Translations under genes and position numbers: made by a program
In this document: positions 33,508-45,340 of the stretch, one piece after another
Numbering within the stretch: the stretch's first letter is position 1
Layout: each line of letters begins with the position of its first letter
The notes under the pieces: model-generated
Databases searched by the model: none
Told to the model about the DNA's origin: nothing
The model's input: the letters and a program-made list of their open reading frames with translations, nothing else
DNA from: Hemerocallis citrina
Taxonomy: Eukaryota > Streptophyta > Magnoliopsida > Asparagales > Asphodelaceae
Direction of reading: 5' to 3'
Length of the DNA stretch: 64,000 bases
Assembly (NCBI GenBank): GCA_017893485.1
Contig: CM030359.1
Coordinates: 29,330,430 to 29,394,429 of the forward strand

Positions 33508-33600
33508 AAGTCTCTGGAGAGACTCGAACCCAAGAACACAATGCCCGCCGTGCTACAGTAACGCTCTAAGGGCGCACCTGAAGACCAGTATGACCAAAGT
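33508..33600 (-). other. tRNA-like module in LTR-2 (second)
   Basis: On the minus strand GGTTCGAGTCT (33530-33520) is B-box-like, preceded by a CTGGTCTTCAGGTGCGCC and GTTACTGTAGCA block similar to the first module. The B boxes are 175 bp apart. Confidence 0.45.
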
Positions 33601-35083
33601 GACTAATCGATGTGAGATGAGTTGTGTTATTTGTAACTCAACTCTCTATTTGTTACTAATATTTCATATTTCAAAAACTCTTGAACTCTTTTCTCCTCTA
33701 ATTTATTTAATGAAAATTTTCAGATTACTAATCTTATAGATTTGCAACATAACAGTATTTTAAAATTATTATTTTGACATAAAAACATGAAATTTTCTTT
33801 CTAATTTGTATTCTATGTCTACAATTTTGACATTTAAAAACAACCATGATTTCCACCAAATTTAGCACCACAATTATCACATAAGTTTGTTTTCTTGCTT
33901 CCTTTTATTTCTACAACAATTTCTAGAACATAATCTCTTTTATCATACTAGTGTCACATTAATTAATATAGCACAAATCAAATATTTCAATTAACCAACT
34001 AGCCATTTACAAGCATATTTCCTTATTCTAACATGGTTCAAAATTCACATTTCATGGCAACATGGTAATTCTAATGTAATAACCACAATTTATAGCAACT
34101 ATCAATCAATTCATCAAGCATTCATTTCATTTCTAACTAATCTCTTTTTAAACAAATCCATGGCCAAATTAATTAGTTTTCCTTAGCAATTTCATCAATT
34201 TAATCCCTAGCATGATATCTACATTAGAAGTAGAGAAATCACCACCTTTTTGAAGAAAAATAATTAGAAAGCTCCTAGAAATCTCCTTGAACACACGAAC
34301 GGTTCCTTCTCCTCCTAGATTGTGCCACCAAAATGTCTTCTCCTCCTTGCTTGATGGAAACCCGAGCTCCTCTCCTTGCTTCTTGATGATAGGCCGACCT
34401 CCAAAATGAAAGGGAACACACACAACTCTTAATATTTTACTCACAATTGCTTTCAATCTTTTTCTCACAACTAGTTTCTTTTTCTTTCTTTTTCTCTTGA
34501 AATTTTTCTAATGCTTTACATGAAGAAGATGAGGGGGTATTTATACTTTTTTCAAAGCAAAATGAAGGGCTAAGATTGATCTAGATGGATGTAGATTAGG
34601 GGCTAGGATGTATAAGGGAGTTAGAACAACTACCCATAAACACAAAACTACCTCTCCACTACTCCATCTCTCCCACTTCTCCCTTGCACCATCCGGCCTA
34701 CCTTCTCCATGCACATGGCACGTGCAAGTGCAATGCACGTGTCACACAATGCATCCCTAGTTACTAGTTGTACATGTTAATTAGTTAATTTGTTACAAAA
34801 ACAAGTCTACCCTACAAGTTGTGTTATTTAAAAGAGAATTAAATTAATGGGCTCAATCTAGTGGGCTAAAAGTCTATGGGCTTCTAATTAAAATAATTAA
34901 ATTAATTAGTGTGGGCTAGAGTTAGAAAATTAGGCCTAGTGTTTAATAGGCTTTTTAAATTTAAAAGAGAAGAATTAAAATACTTGTTCATGATATGAAA
35001 ATAAATAATTCTTTAAGGGTAAATGTACATAAATTGCACGTACAAAACACGTGAAATCAAACAAACTTATATTTAATTTATAG

Positions 35084-35459
35084 GCTAAATATAAAAAAAG
35101 TACACAAAGTTTTGGGTCAGTTTAAAAAAAGTACACAAAAGTTTTTGTTTTAAAAAAAGGACACAATGTTTAAATAAACTCCACTGGGTTAGTTAGGGTT
35201 AGGGTTAGGGTAGGGTTTAAAAAAACCACTTTCATCTTTCATTTGTGTTTAAAAAAACCACATTCATCTTTTATTTGTGTTTAAAAAAACATCGCTTAAC
35301 TAATCAGATGTTTAAATAAATCTCCCTGAACTAACCCTAACCCTAACCCTAACTAACCCAGTGGAGTTTATTTAAACATTGTGTCCTTTTTTTAAAAAAA
35401 ACTTTTGTGTACTTTTTTTAAACTGGCCCAAAACTGTGTACTTTTTTTATATTTAGTTT
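35084..35459. mobile_element. MITE with about 145-bp inverted repeats and TTAGGG runs
   Basis: The left end GCTAAATATAAAAAAAGTAC and the right end in reverse ACTAAATATAAAAAAAGTAC begin long inverted repeats that include runs of TTAGGG (35193-35210) and its complement (35334-35352). Flanking AATTTATAG at 35075-35083 and 35461-35469 is a 9-bp or longer direct repeat, which fits a Mutator-like MITE. It has no coding capacity. Confidence 0.8.
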
Positions 35460-35495
35460 TAATTTATAGATGAAAATTCAGGATGTTACAGTAGC

Positions 35496-36216
35496 ACTCT
35501 TCTGACTCAACCACTTGCGATAGTCTCTCTTGTAATGCCCAACTCCTCTACAGTAATGGCAACGAATCTTATCCCTGTGTGTTGTATCCCTTCCAATTGA
35601 AGTATCACCAGCAACCGCAATACACCCTAAAGAAATAGATCCTCCTTTATGAGTCTCCTTTCTTAGTTCATCTTCAGACCCTTAATCACCCTGGCTACAG
35701 TAAGTATCTCCTTGGCTGATTTCCCATGTAACATAGTAGTCATCAAGTGATCAAAGAAGTTGGCAGTGAATAAATCAAGTTGAAAGCTTTATCCTCTTTG
35801 CTAAAATCATCAGCATTAATCACCTTCAGTTCAGATATTATCTTATTGAACTCCACAATATGATCTTGAATATGGGTACCTTCCTTCACTGAAAACCTAA
35901 ACAGCTTCCTCTTCCAATACATCCAATCTAGCAACGACGACCCTGAGTAGTCAGATTTGAGTCTCGCCCATAGACTCGCCTCACTTTTCTCCTCAAGAAT
36001 ATTACACTTGACTTCGTCCGCCAATTACAACCGGATTAAACTCAAGACCTTCAAACAAATCTCATCCCACTCCTCTTACTTCATGGCGGTTGGCTTCTTC
36101 TCTTTTAAGGCAAGGTGCAAGTCCTTATGAACCAAAACATCATACATGTCCACCATCCATAGATTGAAGTTGATCTTACAGTCAAACCGCTTGATCTTTG
36201 TCTTTTGATCTGCCAT
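35496..36216 (-). pseudogene. Copia-C gag
   Basis: It starts at 36216 (MADQKTKIKRFDCK) and reads through the same stop region as Copia-A, then LADEVKCNILEEKSEASLW, SDYSGSSLLDWMYWK and AFNLIYSLPTS. After a small shift near 35745 the knuckle CHYCRGVGHYKRDYRKW again lacks the last cysteine. LTR-2 cuts the element just after this. Confidence 0.85.
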
Positions 36217-36251
36217 CTCTAAGGAACTCGAAAAAACCCACGAACCTGATT

Positions 36252-36263
36252 GCTCTGATACCA
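36252..36263 (-). other. Primer binding site of Copia-C
   Basis: The minus strand reads TGGTATCAGAGC two bases from the LTR end, matching initiator tRNA-Met. Confidence 0.95.
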
Positions 36264-36265
36264 CT

Positions 36266-36972
36266 TGTTAGGAATTTGAGGATCTTGTTGAGTCTTCGAC
36301 ACATTCAACAAAAACCACCAAGCAAAACTAGATCGCACCAATCACACAAAGCACACAAGAATTGTCCCGGTTGGGACTTTCGCCTTAATCCGGGGGAAGA
36401 AGAACCGAGATATTATTCAACTAGATAAGATACAAGAATATTACAATTCTTACCACAACCCTCTCTCAAGCCTATTTGAAACTTGATGTTGCTTACAATG
36501 GAGAAACTCTTTCACCCTCTCAGATGAAGTACTCTCTTCTTTTATTCGGCACTTAATAGAATCATATGGATCTATGAGCCGTTACAATTATTTATATAGA
36601 TCTAGAGACAAACCCTAAGTGCTATCTTGTTACAATAGCCATTGGATATTATATAAGAGATAACCCTACGATAAGAACCACACGATCTAACTTGAAAAGC
36701 AAGCTGGACTTTTCACGAATCAGCTAGAATCAAGCCTGAAACCTATCAGCGTCGTGAACGGTCGACCGCACCAACAAGTCAGTCGACTGTCCCCCTCTCG
36801 GGAAGACTTCATACAAGGGTCGATCAACCGCACATAGGTTGCGGTCGACCACAACTCCCACTGTTGTTGCCGACTGTTTCTTCTCGCCTCCACTCTATCT
36901 CCAATCGTCTTTATCCCTCCATCGTCTTATCATCTTCTTATCCAACATCATATGCAAGACATAAACCCAACA
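36266..36972 (-). repeat. 5' LTR of Copia-C
   Basis: It matches 30311-31017 closely, with the same TGTTAGGAATTTGAGG start on the plus strand and an ACCCAACA end. Confidence 0.92.
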
Positions 36973-37709
36973 ATAAGATACAAATATGAGTTAAATTACT
37001 ATAAATACTATTACATGCCCCACGAAAATAAAGTTATTTCTATCAAAGCCATAAAACTAAGGTCGTTGTGGCGGTAACAATATACCACGCTTCCCTCATC
37101 TCGTGTCTCTCGTTAGCGAACTTGGAGCATATCCACAGATCCTCATACGTTAGGAGGTAGTCGTTCGCATCGGAGGCCCTTAAAACCTCAACCAGAACTG
37201 CTTTGCTCCTATGACACTACGAATAGACGGTTCATCGACACCATGTGTGCATTGCAAAACCCACAACTGGTCACAATATTCGGTTGTCTCTTGACCATGT
37301 TCTCTCGTGTTAGGATTGTATCGTTGAATACAAACCAAAGAAAGACACTTACTTTTAAGGGTGCCTTAACTTTCTAGAGTATAGTCGATCATTTTGGTTT
37401 ACACGCTCTAAAGTGGATGCAGTTATAGAGTGAGCGTATCATAAAGGACAAATTATTTCCATAAAGGACTCATTAATTTTCAGCCCTCAAGCTTTTCGGT
37501 CTGGGTCAGGTGAACATCGCAATCCCGATTGTGCACAATATTAGAGAGCACTAGATTGCTGATCCGGTCATACGCGCAAAGAATAGAAAAAGGTGGATGA
37601 GGCATCACTACTTTTCTATGATTGGAGAAGTGATGTTAAAATAATTGAAAGAAAAATAGGAAAAAGTGGAGGTTTTCTCACAAAAAAAGGGACCAGCTTT
37701 GGACTTATG

Positions 37710-38144
37710 CCTCTTATTTCCAAAAAAAAAATCCGCAATAGGCCACTTTTTAAAAATATTTATGATTATAGGACTGTTTCGAAACTATTAGCGCTTGTGG
37801 ACTACTTTGTGCCACGTCAGTAGGGGCCGCTATTCTCATTAGCGACATCTTCATTTTGAAAGTCACTAATGGGAATAATGGCCTATATTTTAAAATATTT
37901 GAAATTTTTTATTTGCTGTCGATATTCCCACTAGAGACCTTAGTATGTATGAGGTTGCTAATGAGATTAGCAACCTCAAATGAATGTATTGATGCTAGAG
38001 AGCTTTTGCTTTCTTGTAATTTTTTTAAAAAATACTGAGGTTGCTATTGGAAAGAGCAACCTTAGTATACTTCGGTCGTTATTCACAGTAGCGACCTCAG
38101 CAGGAAACTCAATCTCCTTATTCTTTGTAAAATTTAGAAAATTG
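37710..38144. mobile_element. Left arm of a fold-back element split by the Ty3 element
   Basis: This arm is an inverted copy of 51884-52320. For example TTTGTGCCACGTCAG and TCATTAGCGACATC here recur as reverse complements at 52206-52220 and 52171-52184. It contains its own hairpins, such as GAGGTTGCTAAT...ATTAGCAACCTC at 37951-37977. The Ty3 element at 38145 lies between the arms. Confidence 0.75.
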
Positions 38145-41100
38145 TGTCACGCCCCGCTTCCCAAGATACAGAATACGAGTGCATAACGTAGGCCCAGCGA
38201 ATGATGTAAACACCATCCATAAGCTATACTAGACTAACTCAACAATATGCAACAACAAACACAACCACGCAGGAAATATAATCACATGAATCAAGATAAA
38301 TTCATTAATAAATGAAATAATCCAGCAATAATAATCTCCAACACAAGAAAATCCAACATCTGGGAAAAACAAACTCCGGGAACATAAGCCCAAAACAAAG
38401 TACAAGTCATAACAATGCTCAAAACAATAAACTAGCAAGAAAGTAAATTAAGCAGCGCAATTCAGCTCCATCTTTAGAATCGTTGCTCACCAATTCCTTC
38501 TGGTATGGTTCCTTCAGTACCTGTAAATACTTGATCTAAAAAGAAAAGAGTGTCCTTAAAGCAAGTCGTGGATAGCAAGTAGAAGAAAACTAAGAATAAA
38601 GGAAACATGATATATCAAAGGAAAATGTACATGATCAAGTCAATAGCAAAGCAAAGAGGAGGCAATAGTATCAAAGGTCTATATTTAATCAGTTATATTC
38701 AGGATCAAGCATGAGATGATAAATACAGGTTATTAATCATTTTATTAATCTATCTAGTGCACGTACTACTGCATCCCATACTACAGATTCGGCGCAAACA
38801 CATAGTGAACGTTTTAGACCGATGGTGAATTCACGGTTCGTGTACTCGGCCCAGTAATCAGTGTTTAATGTTCAGTGTCAATGTTCATCAGACAGGGTTT
38901 TATGGCCATACAGTACATGTCAGTACAGTAGGGCCCGACCGAGTACAGTTTTCGATTGTTCACTACCAAGTCATCCCATAATACCCCAGCTTGTTAGCAT
39001 TTTATTTCATCCTGTGTGAGCATGCAATGTGTCAATGTTGTATGAGACTAAGTGTGACTATTTCTATACGTTATAGACAAAGCATGAAACAAACAAGTCA
39101 ATTACATACAATTTACATAATCAGGACAGCATGACCTTGTTGTACTAAAACATGGGATACTGTTACTACAGAAAATCAAATCTGGATCCGTCAAAAGTTC
39201 TAGAAACTAGACTTCTACCCGGTTCCAGCAAATATATATAAGACATATAAAAGATAAAAAAGCTAGGGTGAAAACTCTATTGTATTCAGATTTTATGTTC
39301 AGGCAGAATGTTGTAAATTGTGTTCACCTATTTGTTTCAGGTCAGAAAACTCATCAAATAAATTTATAAAAATTCTGGGTCAATCCTACACATGTATAGG
39401 TTCAGCCTAATTTATTTCAGATTTTTATTTTACTGCTAAAATGGCCAAATAAATTATAGAACAGCAAGATACGCATGCATTTGTGAATCGGAAAGTTCTG
39501 ACAGTTGAACTAAAATGATGATATCTAACAGATTACACATCGGAATTCAAATCCGCAAAAATGGCAGTAAACTAGACATTTGAGGCTACATTTCATGTTC
39601 GAAAAGTTATTTCAAAATATGACAGCAACATGGATGAAAATCTGATTCAAAATGGAACACACAGCAGTCCAGAATTTATTTTGATATGGATAGGCTATAA
39701 TTAAATCATACAATCATATTTTTCATGCAAATTAATAATCAAAGTGTCAATAGATGTTTAACATGCATAATTTCAATTTCTTAGGTACAATTTCATAGGT
39801 ATGGTAATCAATCGCATTCAGTCTAACAGGTTCAGTACATCAAACAAGTCTATAGCATGGATCTAGTTAATTTCATGTAATTGTGCATATGCAAGATACA
39901 ATATGGACTAGGTTTTAGATCAAGGAGAGCGGCACGATGTTAAGAATATCTCGGGTTAGCTCGTGTAAACCCTCAATAGACTTAACGGGATTGTCAAATA
40001 CAGCATGATAAGGAAAAGGACGGGATCTACTTGCAGAGATCAAATGAATCTTGAACAAAATAAAATACTAGTTCAAGAAGAGACTTTCCTGTTAAATTGC
40101 AGATTCGAATAATATAGAAAAACGGGATAAGGATCCCGGGCGACGATCCACAAGAACACATGCGAGCTACGTGCGAAGAAAACCAAGCAGCAAAGCAACC
40201 AAACAGCAAAAGCAACTCCACACCGGATCTAGCAGAACACCAAACAGTAAAACCCGAATCCGCTACACGCCAAACACCAAACACGGAAACGGACCACTAA
40301 CCCTTCGTCTCCTTCTTCCCTTCGACAGAGAGAAAGAGAGAGCGCGGGAGAACTGGTGGCGCTCGGGACGACGGCGAAGACACCACAGTGAGGTGGCGAC
40401 ATTGACGACGGCGGCGCTGCGGTGGGGAAGCGACGACAACAGCGAGGCTTCGACGGCTAGAGCAAACTCTGTTCTTGCTCGAAAACAGGGGAAAACGACG
40501 ATAGGGATGCACGGCTTGGACGGCGACGAGGATGCTAAGAGGGGTCTGCAGTGGATGAGGGGGGTGCACGGAGGGGGATCACGGTGGCAATGGGCGAGGA
40601 TGTTGGGTTCGGCTATGGAGCAATGGGTTTCGGTGAGATGGGTTTGGGCGGTGGATGACGATGACGATGGGATGATCAGAGGGACGACGGGTTGGAGGTG
40701 ACGAGGTGACGGTGAAGAGGACGATGGTAGAGGAGGAAGGTGGTCGGAGTGGTGATCGGGAGGCAACGGGAGATGGGTTTCGGTTGGGTGAAAACGAAAC
40801 AGAAAGAGATGAGGGTCGGGGAGAGAGAAACGGCAGAGGAGAGAGAGGGATAATTAATATTATGGTTTAATGATGGTATTTATAGGAGATTAGAAACTGG
40901 GTTTTAGGTTGTGATTTAATGGGTTTTGGGTATCGGTTTTGGCTCCAAAAAGATACGAAGCTTAAAATAATGAGATGAACATATAGCAGAACAAATCAAA
41001 CTCAAAAATAGGAAGAGCGAAATTTTGCGATGAACAAAAAATAGCAAAATCTCAACCAAAAGAGCACTGAACAATCAAGAGAAAATAAAGAGCCCAAGAA

Positions 41101-41187
41101 AAAGCAAGATATAATATAATAAAAGAATTCTGATATAATAATTAAGGAAAGAAATAAAATACAATAAAATCCAAAATAGGGGTTACA
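38145..41187 (-). repeat. 3' LTR of the chromovirus-type element (3.04 kb)
   Basis: The plus strand runs TGTCACGCCCC...GGGGTTACA, so the LTR itself reads TGTAACCCC...GGGCGTGACA. On the minus strand a purine-rich tract (GTAGGGTGGGTAGGATT) precedes it. A GC-rich block at about 40130-40860 stands out from the AT-rich rest and holds open frames on both strands, probably by composition. The motif GTAGTATGGGATGCA is shared with LTR-1. Confidence 0.9.
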
Positions 41188-41289
41188 AATCCTACCCACC
41201 CTACAAGAAGAATTTCGTCCTCGAAATTCATACAAGAGGTACATAGGTCGAACCCCGAACAAAACAAAACAAAGCAAAACAAAATAAAC

Positions 41290-41500
41290 ACTACTCAAAT
41301 AAATGAGGAAACCTCTCCCGAATATCCTCCAACTCCCAAGTCGACTCACCTGGAAAGTGAGGATTCCAAGAAACTCGAACCAACTTGATGACTCTATTCT
41401 TCAACACCTTCTCTCAACGATCCAAGATAGAGACTGGTCGAATTTCACAGGACAAATCCAGCCTCACAGACAAGTCTGAGTAGTCAACCACATGATTGTC
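41290..41500 (-). pseudogene. Chromodomain-like C-terminus of integrase
   Basis: The minus strand reads RPVSILDR, a TGA, then EKVLKNRVIKLVRVSWNPHF and ESTWELEDIRERFPHLFE. The LVRVSW...TWELE pattern is that of plant chromovirus integrase C-termini. TGA replaces the expected arginine or glutamine. Confidence 0.75.
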
Positions 41501-42732
41501 ATCCCTGATGTATTTCCTGAGCTGAGAAACATGGAATACATCATGGACACCTGCTAAAGCTGGCAGTAGCGCGAGCCTGTAAGCTACCTTGCCCACACGT
41601 TCCATAATATCGAATGGACGATGAACCGAGGACTCAACTTGCCCCCGCATCCAAAGTAGATAACACCTTTCCAAGGCAATACATTGAGGAATACATGCTC
41701 GCCTGCCTCAAACTCTAGCGGTCTACGACGACAGTCATCCCACTTCATATGCCAATCCTGAAAGACCTGAAAATGCTTCCAGATCTGAGCCACGACATCA
41801 ACTATCTTCATGATCAACTCAGGAACTAAAAGCTTCCTCTCGCCGATATCATCCCAACAGACCGGCGCTCTATACCTGCGCCCATACAAAGCTTCAAATG
41901 GAGCTGTCTTGAGACTCGCCTGGTAACTGTTATTATAAGAGAACTCGGATAAGTGAAGATGATCTTCCCACGAACCTCCAAACTGAAGAACGCAGGATCT
42001 CAACATGTCTTCTAGGGTCTGAATTGTCCTTTCTGAATGCCTATCTGTCTGAGGATGGAATGCTGAACTGAAGCTCAACTTAATACCCAAGCTCTTCTAC
42101 AGACTCTCCCAGAACTGAGACCTGAATCTCATATCTCTATCCGATACGATGCTGACAAGAACTCCATGCAGATGAACAACCTCATGAACATACTGCTCGG
42201 CCAAACTCTCCGTGGACTGACCCACACGGAATGGAATGAAGTAAGCACACTTCGTCAGCCGATTCACTATCACCCAGATAGTATTGTGACCCTTGGGACT
42301 CCTTAGCAAAGCGGTCACAAAGTCCATCGTGATATGCTCCCACTTCCATTTTGAAATTGCAAGAGGTTGCAAAAGTCTCACGGTCCTCTGATGCTCTGCC
42401 TTCACTTGCTGACAGATCAGGCACTGGGCGACGAACCGAGCCACATCCCTCTTCATGCCGTGCCACCAGAAATGTTGCTTCAAGTCCCTGTACATCTTGG
42501 TACCACCAGGATGAAAAGAATACGGGGACTGATGAGCTTCCTCCAGTAGCAACCGCCTAACTTTCCCTCTAGGTACACACAACCTAGAGCCAAAACGAAG
42601 TGGCGCATCAGCATGAATGACCAAATCAGATCCCAAGCCGGTTTCCACTTCACCTCAGAACTGCTGCAACTACGGGTCACCCACTTGGGCTTCCTTAATC
42701 TGCTTAATAAAAGAAGGCTGCAACTGCAACAT
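41414..42732 (-). pseudogene. Ty3 integrase
   Basis: An H2C2 zinc-binding end (HQSPYSFHPGGTKMY, then CLICQQVKAEH) is followed by the core with ITMDFVTALLRSP, VSIVSDRDMRF and SERTIQTLED, which give the D, D and E residues. A TAG at 42097-42099 interrupts after FWESL, and the frame continues SLGIKLSFSSAFHPQTDRHS. The GPY-like region with EAGEHVFLNVLPWKGV follows before the chromodomain. The enzyme would integrate cDNA. It is broken here. Confidence 0.9.
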
Positions 42733-43301
42733 CATGAACTGTGATCTGATCCAGGGAGCAACACATCCAACTCCAGTCTCCTCATGTCCTCCACTATGTC
42801 CTCCACTATGTCCTTCCGCACAGTAAGGAACATAGCGGCAGGCCTCCGACTCAATGCATCTGGCACCAAGTTTACTCTGCCCAGGTGATACTGCAAATTG
42901 ATGTCAAAATCTGCCATCAATTCCAGCCATCTCCTCTGCCTCATGGTCCACTCTCTCTGCATGAACACATACTTGAGACTCTTGTGATTTGTGAATATCT
43001 CCACCCTATCCCCAAACAAATAATGCCTCCACAACTTCAAGGCAAAAACCACGGCCGCGAGCTCCAGATCATGCATGGGATAGTTCTTCTCATGAGGTCT
43101 CAACTGTCCCGATGCATAAGCAAAAATCCTGCATCGCTGCATCAGCACTGCTCCAAGACCTCTACCCGAAGCATCACAATGGATTGCAAAACCACTCGAA
43201 CTGTCGAGTATAGTCAGCACAGGTGCTGACGTCAACCGACGCTTCAACTCGGCAAAAGCCTCATCACAAGCTGCATCCCAGTCAAACTTCTGCTCCTTCC
43301 T
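42732..43301 (-). pseudogene. Ty3 RNase H
   Basis: On the minus strand [58 protein letters not shown] and [20 protein letters not shown] are classical RNase H blocks of Ty3 elements. The upstream link to reverse transcriptase is broken at 43301 by LTR-3; coding resumes at 46902. Confidence 0.9.
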
Positions 43302-45104
43302 TGTAATACCCCAGATTTTTAAATATTTTTTTAAAGGTTTATAAATAAATGAAAATAAATTTTGGATATTTAATAAATATTTTTCTGAAGATTTACCTTT
43401 TTTACACCTGCAAAACACGTGCAAATGTTTTCTTGGAAAGTTCAAAGTCAAAAATTACTTTGGAAAAACTCATTATTTATTATTTGAGATTATTTGTGAT
43501 TTTTCTAGACTTTTTCGATAATTATTGGACCGATTTGCAAATATTACAAAAATAAGGACTTTTGTGCAAAATTACCAATTGGAGTGAAAACTCCAGATTT
43601 TTGGATTTTTGGGCTGGGTATAATGCCTAGTCAACTCACGGTTAAAAATTTTACTCTTTGTTTTGATGAATTTGATTTATTTTACAAGTTTCGATAAAAG
43701 AGGATCTTTTTGCAAAATTGTCATTTTGAGGGGTAAAAGTGCAAATTCGTTTTCTGGGCCTTTTAAACAGTGCCGGCTGACTTTATGATGGTTGTTTTTG
43801 TTTTTGAATCTCAAATAAATTGGTTTTATCAAGTTTCCAAGTATATGGATCTATATATGTAAAGATGTGTTTTAAAAGGAGTATTTTTGCAAATGTGTTC
43901 AAAACCCTAAAACCCTGGATCCCGGCCTATTTAAGGGTGGAGTGCAGCCGTCTTTCGCTGCACAACACAAGGGATTTCATTATTTTATTTTCTTGGAGTT
44001 TTAAAGCAAAAGATCTTGGATTTCTTGCGAATGAGGAATTTTTCGTATTGCTTTATTATCTTCGTTTGATCTCTTCAACAAGGTGAATGACATATTTTGT
44101 TTTGTTTTGTTTTATGTATGTTATATGTGATGATATTTAGATTAGAAAGCATGCTAGGAATTTGTATGATGATATATGAAATTTTGATGAGTAGATGAAT
44201 TAAAAGTGAATCCTTTCATAAAACTATATTATTGATAATTGAAACCCTAATTTGTTGACTTGAGATTGTTAAAGAACTGAATAGAAATCAAGAGTAGGTT
44301 GTTTTCCCTCACATATTTGCTGTTTTGACTTGTTGAAAAGTGTTGTATGAAGGTATTGCATAAAGTGGATAAAAAGATTACCTTTACTTGAGTATAAATG
44401 CATAACTCTACTTGGGGGTTTTTCATTAAGTAGAAACTTGATTAGTGATTGTTATGATGCTTATATGCATGGATAATTTATTATGGATGATTTTGAACGA
44501 ATTTAATGGCTATTGGATCTAAGAATTAAGTCTTGGAGTTTTGAGAAAAAGGGGTTCAGATTTGGATCTATGCATTATGATCAATTTGGAAATTTCGTGA
44601 TTTTGTGAAGTTTTGAGAAGTTTCCAATTGGATATGATTGGTTTTAGTACTGAGATTAAATCTAAAGTTTGAGAAGTTTTGTTTTGAGAAGTTTCTAATT
44701 GATGAGTTTTGAAGTTTTCTTGGTGCACGAACATGTGTACATATATCTTATTTCGTTGTTTTTGAAGAAATTGGGTTTTTGTGTGTTTTGATGGAGTTTT
44801 GATTGGATTTCAATTGTTTTGGTTCTGAGATAGTTTTAAACTCTTTACTACTCTTATTGATGGATTTTTGAAGTCTAAACTGATCAAATTCGTATTCGAA
44901 CATATATATATAAGATGCTGTTTTGAAAGATTTTTGGGTAAAACTCCTATGTCGAGATCTTGATATGTTTTGATGTGTTTTAATAACTCCTATATGTTAT
45001 ACAAGTTACAATTAATTATCTCAGGAAATTAGTTCTTCAAATTTGTGATTTTTATAAAGTGGAATCATGTATCGGTTAAAACATGCATAACCTTTAAACT
45101 GCAG

Positions 45105-45340
45105 TCTGGAGGTCTGACAGTCGACCGACCAATGTCGACAGTCGACTGTCGGGGTCCTGGCTGAAGTATTTTCTTGAGCCTCGAATTTTTCTGCGGGACA
45201 TTCGACTGACTACCTTATACAGTCGACTGTCTCTGCTCTGAATTAATGTTTTCTTTAAGTATTGCATTTTCCTGCGGGACAGTCGATTGTCCAGATTACA
45301 CAGTCGACTGCTAATGCTCTAACTGATGTTTTCTTGAGTT
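45105..45340. repeat. Tandem units with GTCGAC palindromes in LTR-3
   Basis: Three loosely repeated units of about 85 bp each contain CTGCGGGACA-like and CAGTCGACTG-like motifs (for example 45146-45155, 45221-45230 and 45301-45310). Alternate units diverge. Confidence 0.65.

Larger units (their letters stand above)
31817..35490 (-). mobile_element. LTR-2: 3.7-kb solo-LTR-like element in Copia-C
   Basis: On the plus strand it opens TGTAACACCCCAATTC and ends CAGGATGTTACA, with a perfect duplication GTAGC at 31812-31816 and 35491-35495. It is the reverse-oriented relative of LTR-1 (the first 80 bp match the last 80 bp of LTR-1). The size difference is largely explained by a MITE at 35084-35459. 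It is non-coding and carries two tRNA-like modules at the same relative position as in LTR-1. Confidence 0.88.
30311..36972 (-). mobile_element. Copia-C: deleted, non-autonomous copia in LINE-3
   Basis: LTRs at 30311-31017 and 36266-36972 flank a minus-strand interior. The 5-bp duplication ATAAG at 30306-30310 and 36973-36977 is perfect. The interior has gag and a protease-like part but no integrase, reverse transcriptase or RNase H, exactly as in Copia-A. LTR-2 is inserted between the zinc knuckle and the protease-like part. Confidence 0.92.
29940..37580 (-). mobile_element. LINE-3: 5'-truncated LINE split by Copia-C
   Basis: Segments 29940-30310 and 36973 to about 37580 match successive parts of the LINE-2 3' region (7391-7760 and 7770-8330), with Copia-C and its duplication between them. 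The right segment encodes, on the minus strand, the zf-RVT part LTRENMVKRQ...CGFCNAH. The copy stops at about 37580, before the reverse transcriptase, so it is a short 5'-truncated LINE. Confidence 0.8.

Noticed and set aside
35193..35352. Interstitial telomere repeats
   Set aside because: The unit is TTAGGG, not the usual plant TTTAGGG, there are only three units per side, and they lie inside MITE inverted repeats.
40263..40766. 167-residue protein on the minus strand
   Set aside because: It lies in a GC-rich block of an LTR, is low-complexity (serine, proline, arginine), and overlaps equally long frames on the other strand.
42351..43229. Plus-strand frames of 60-114 residues
   Set aside because: They are shadows of the minus-strand integrase and RNase H.
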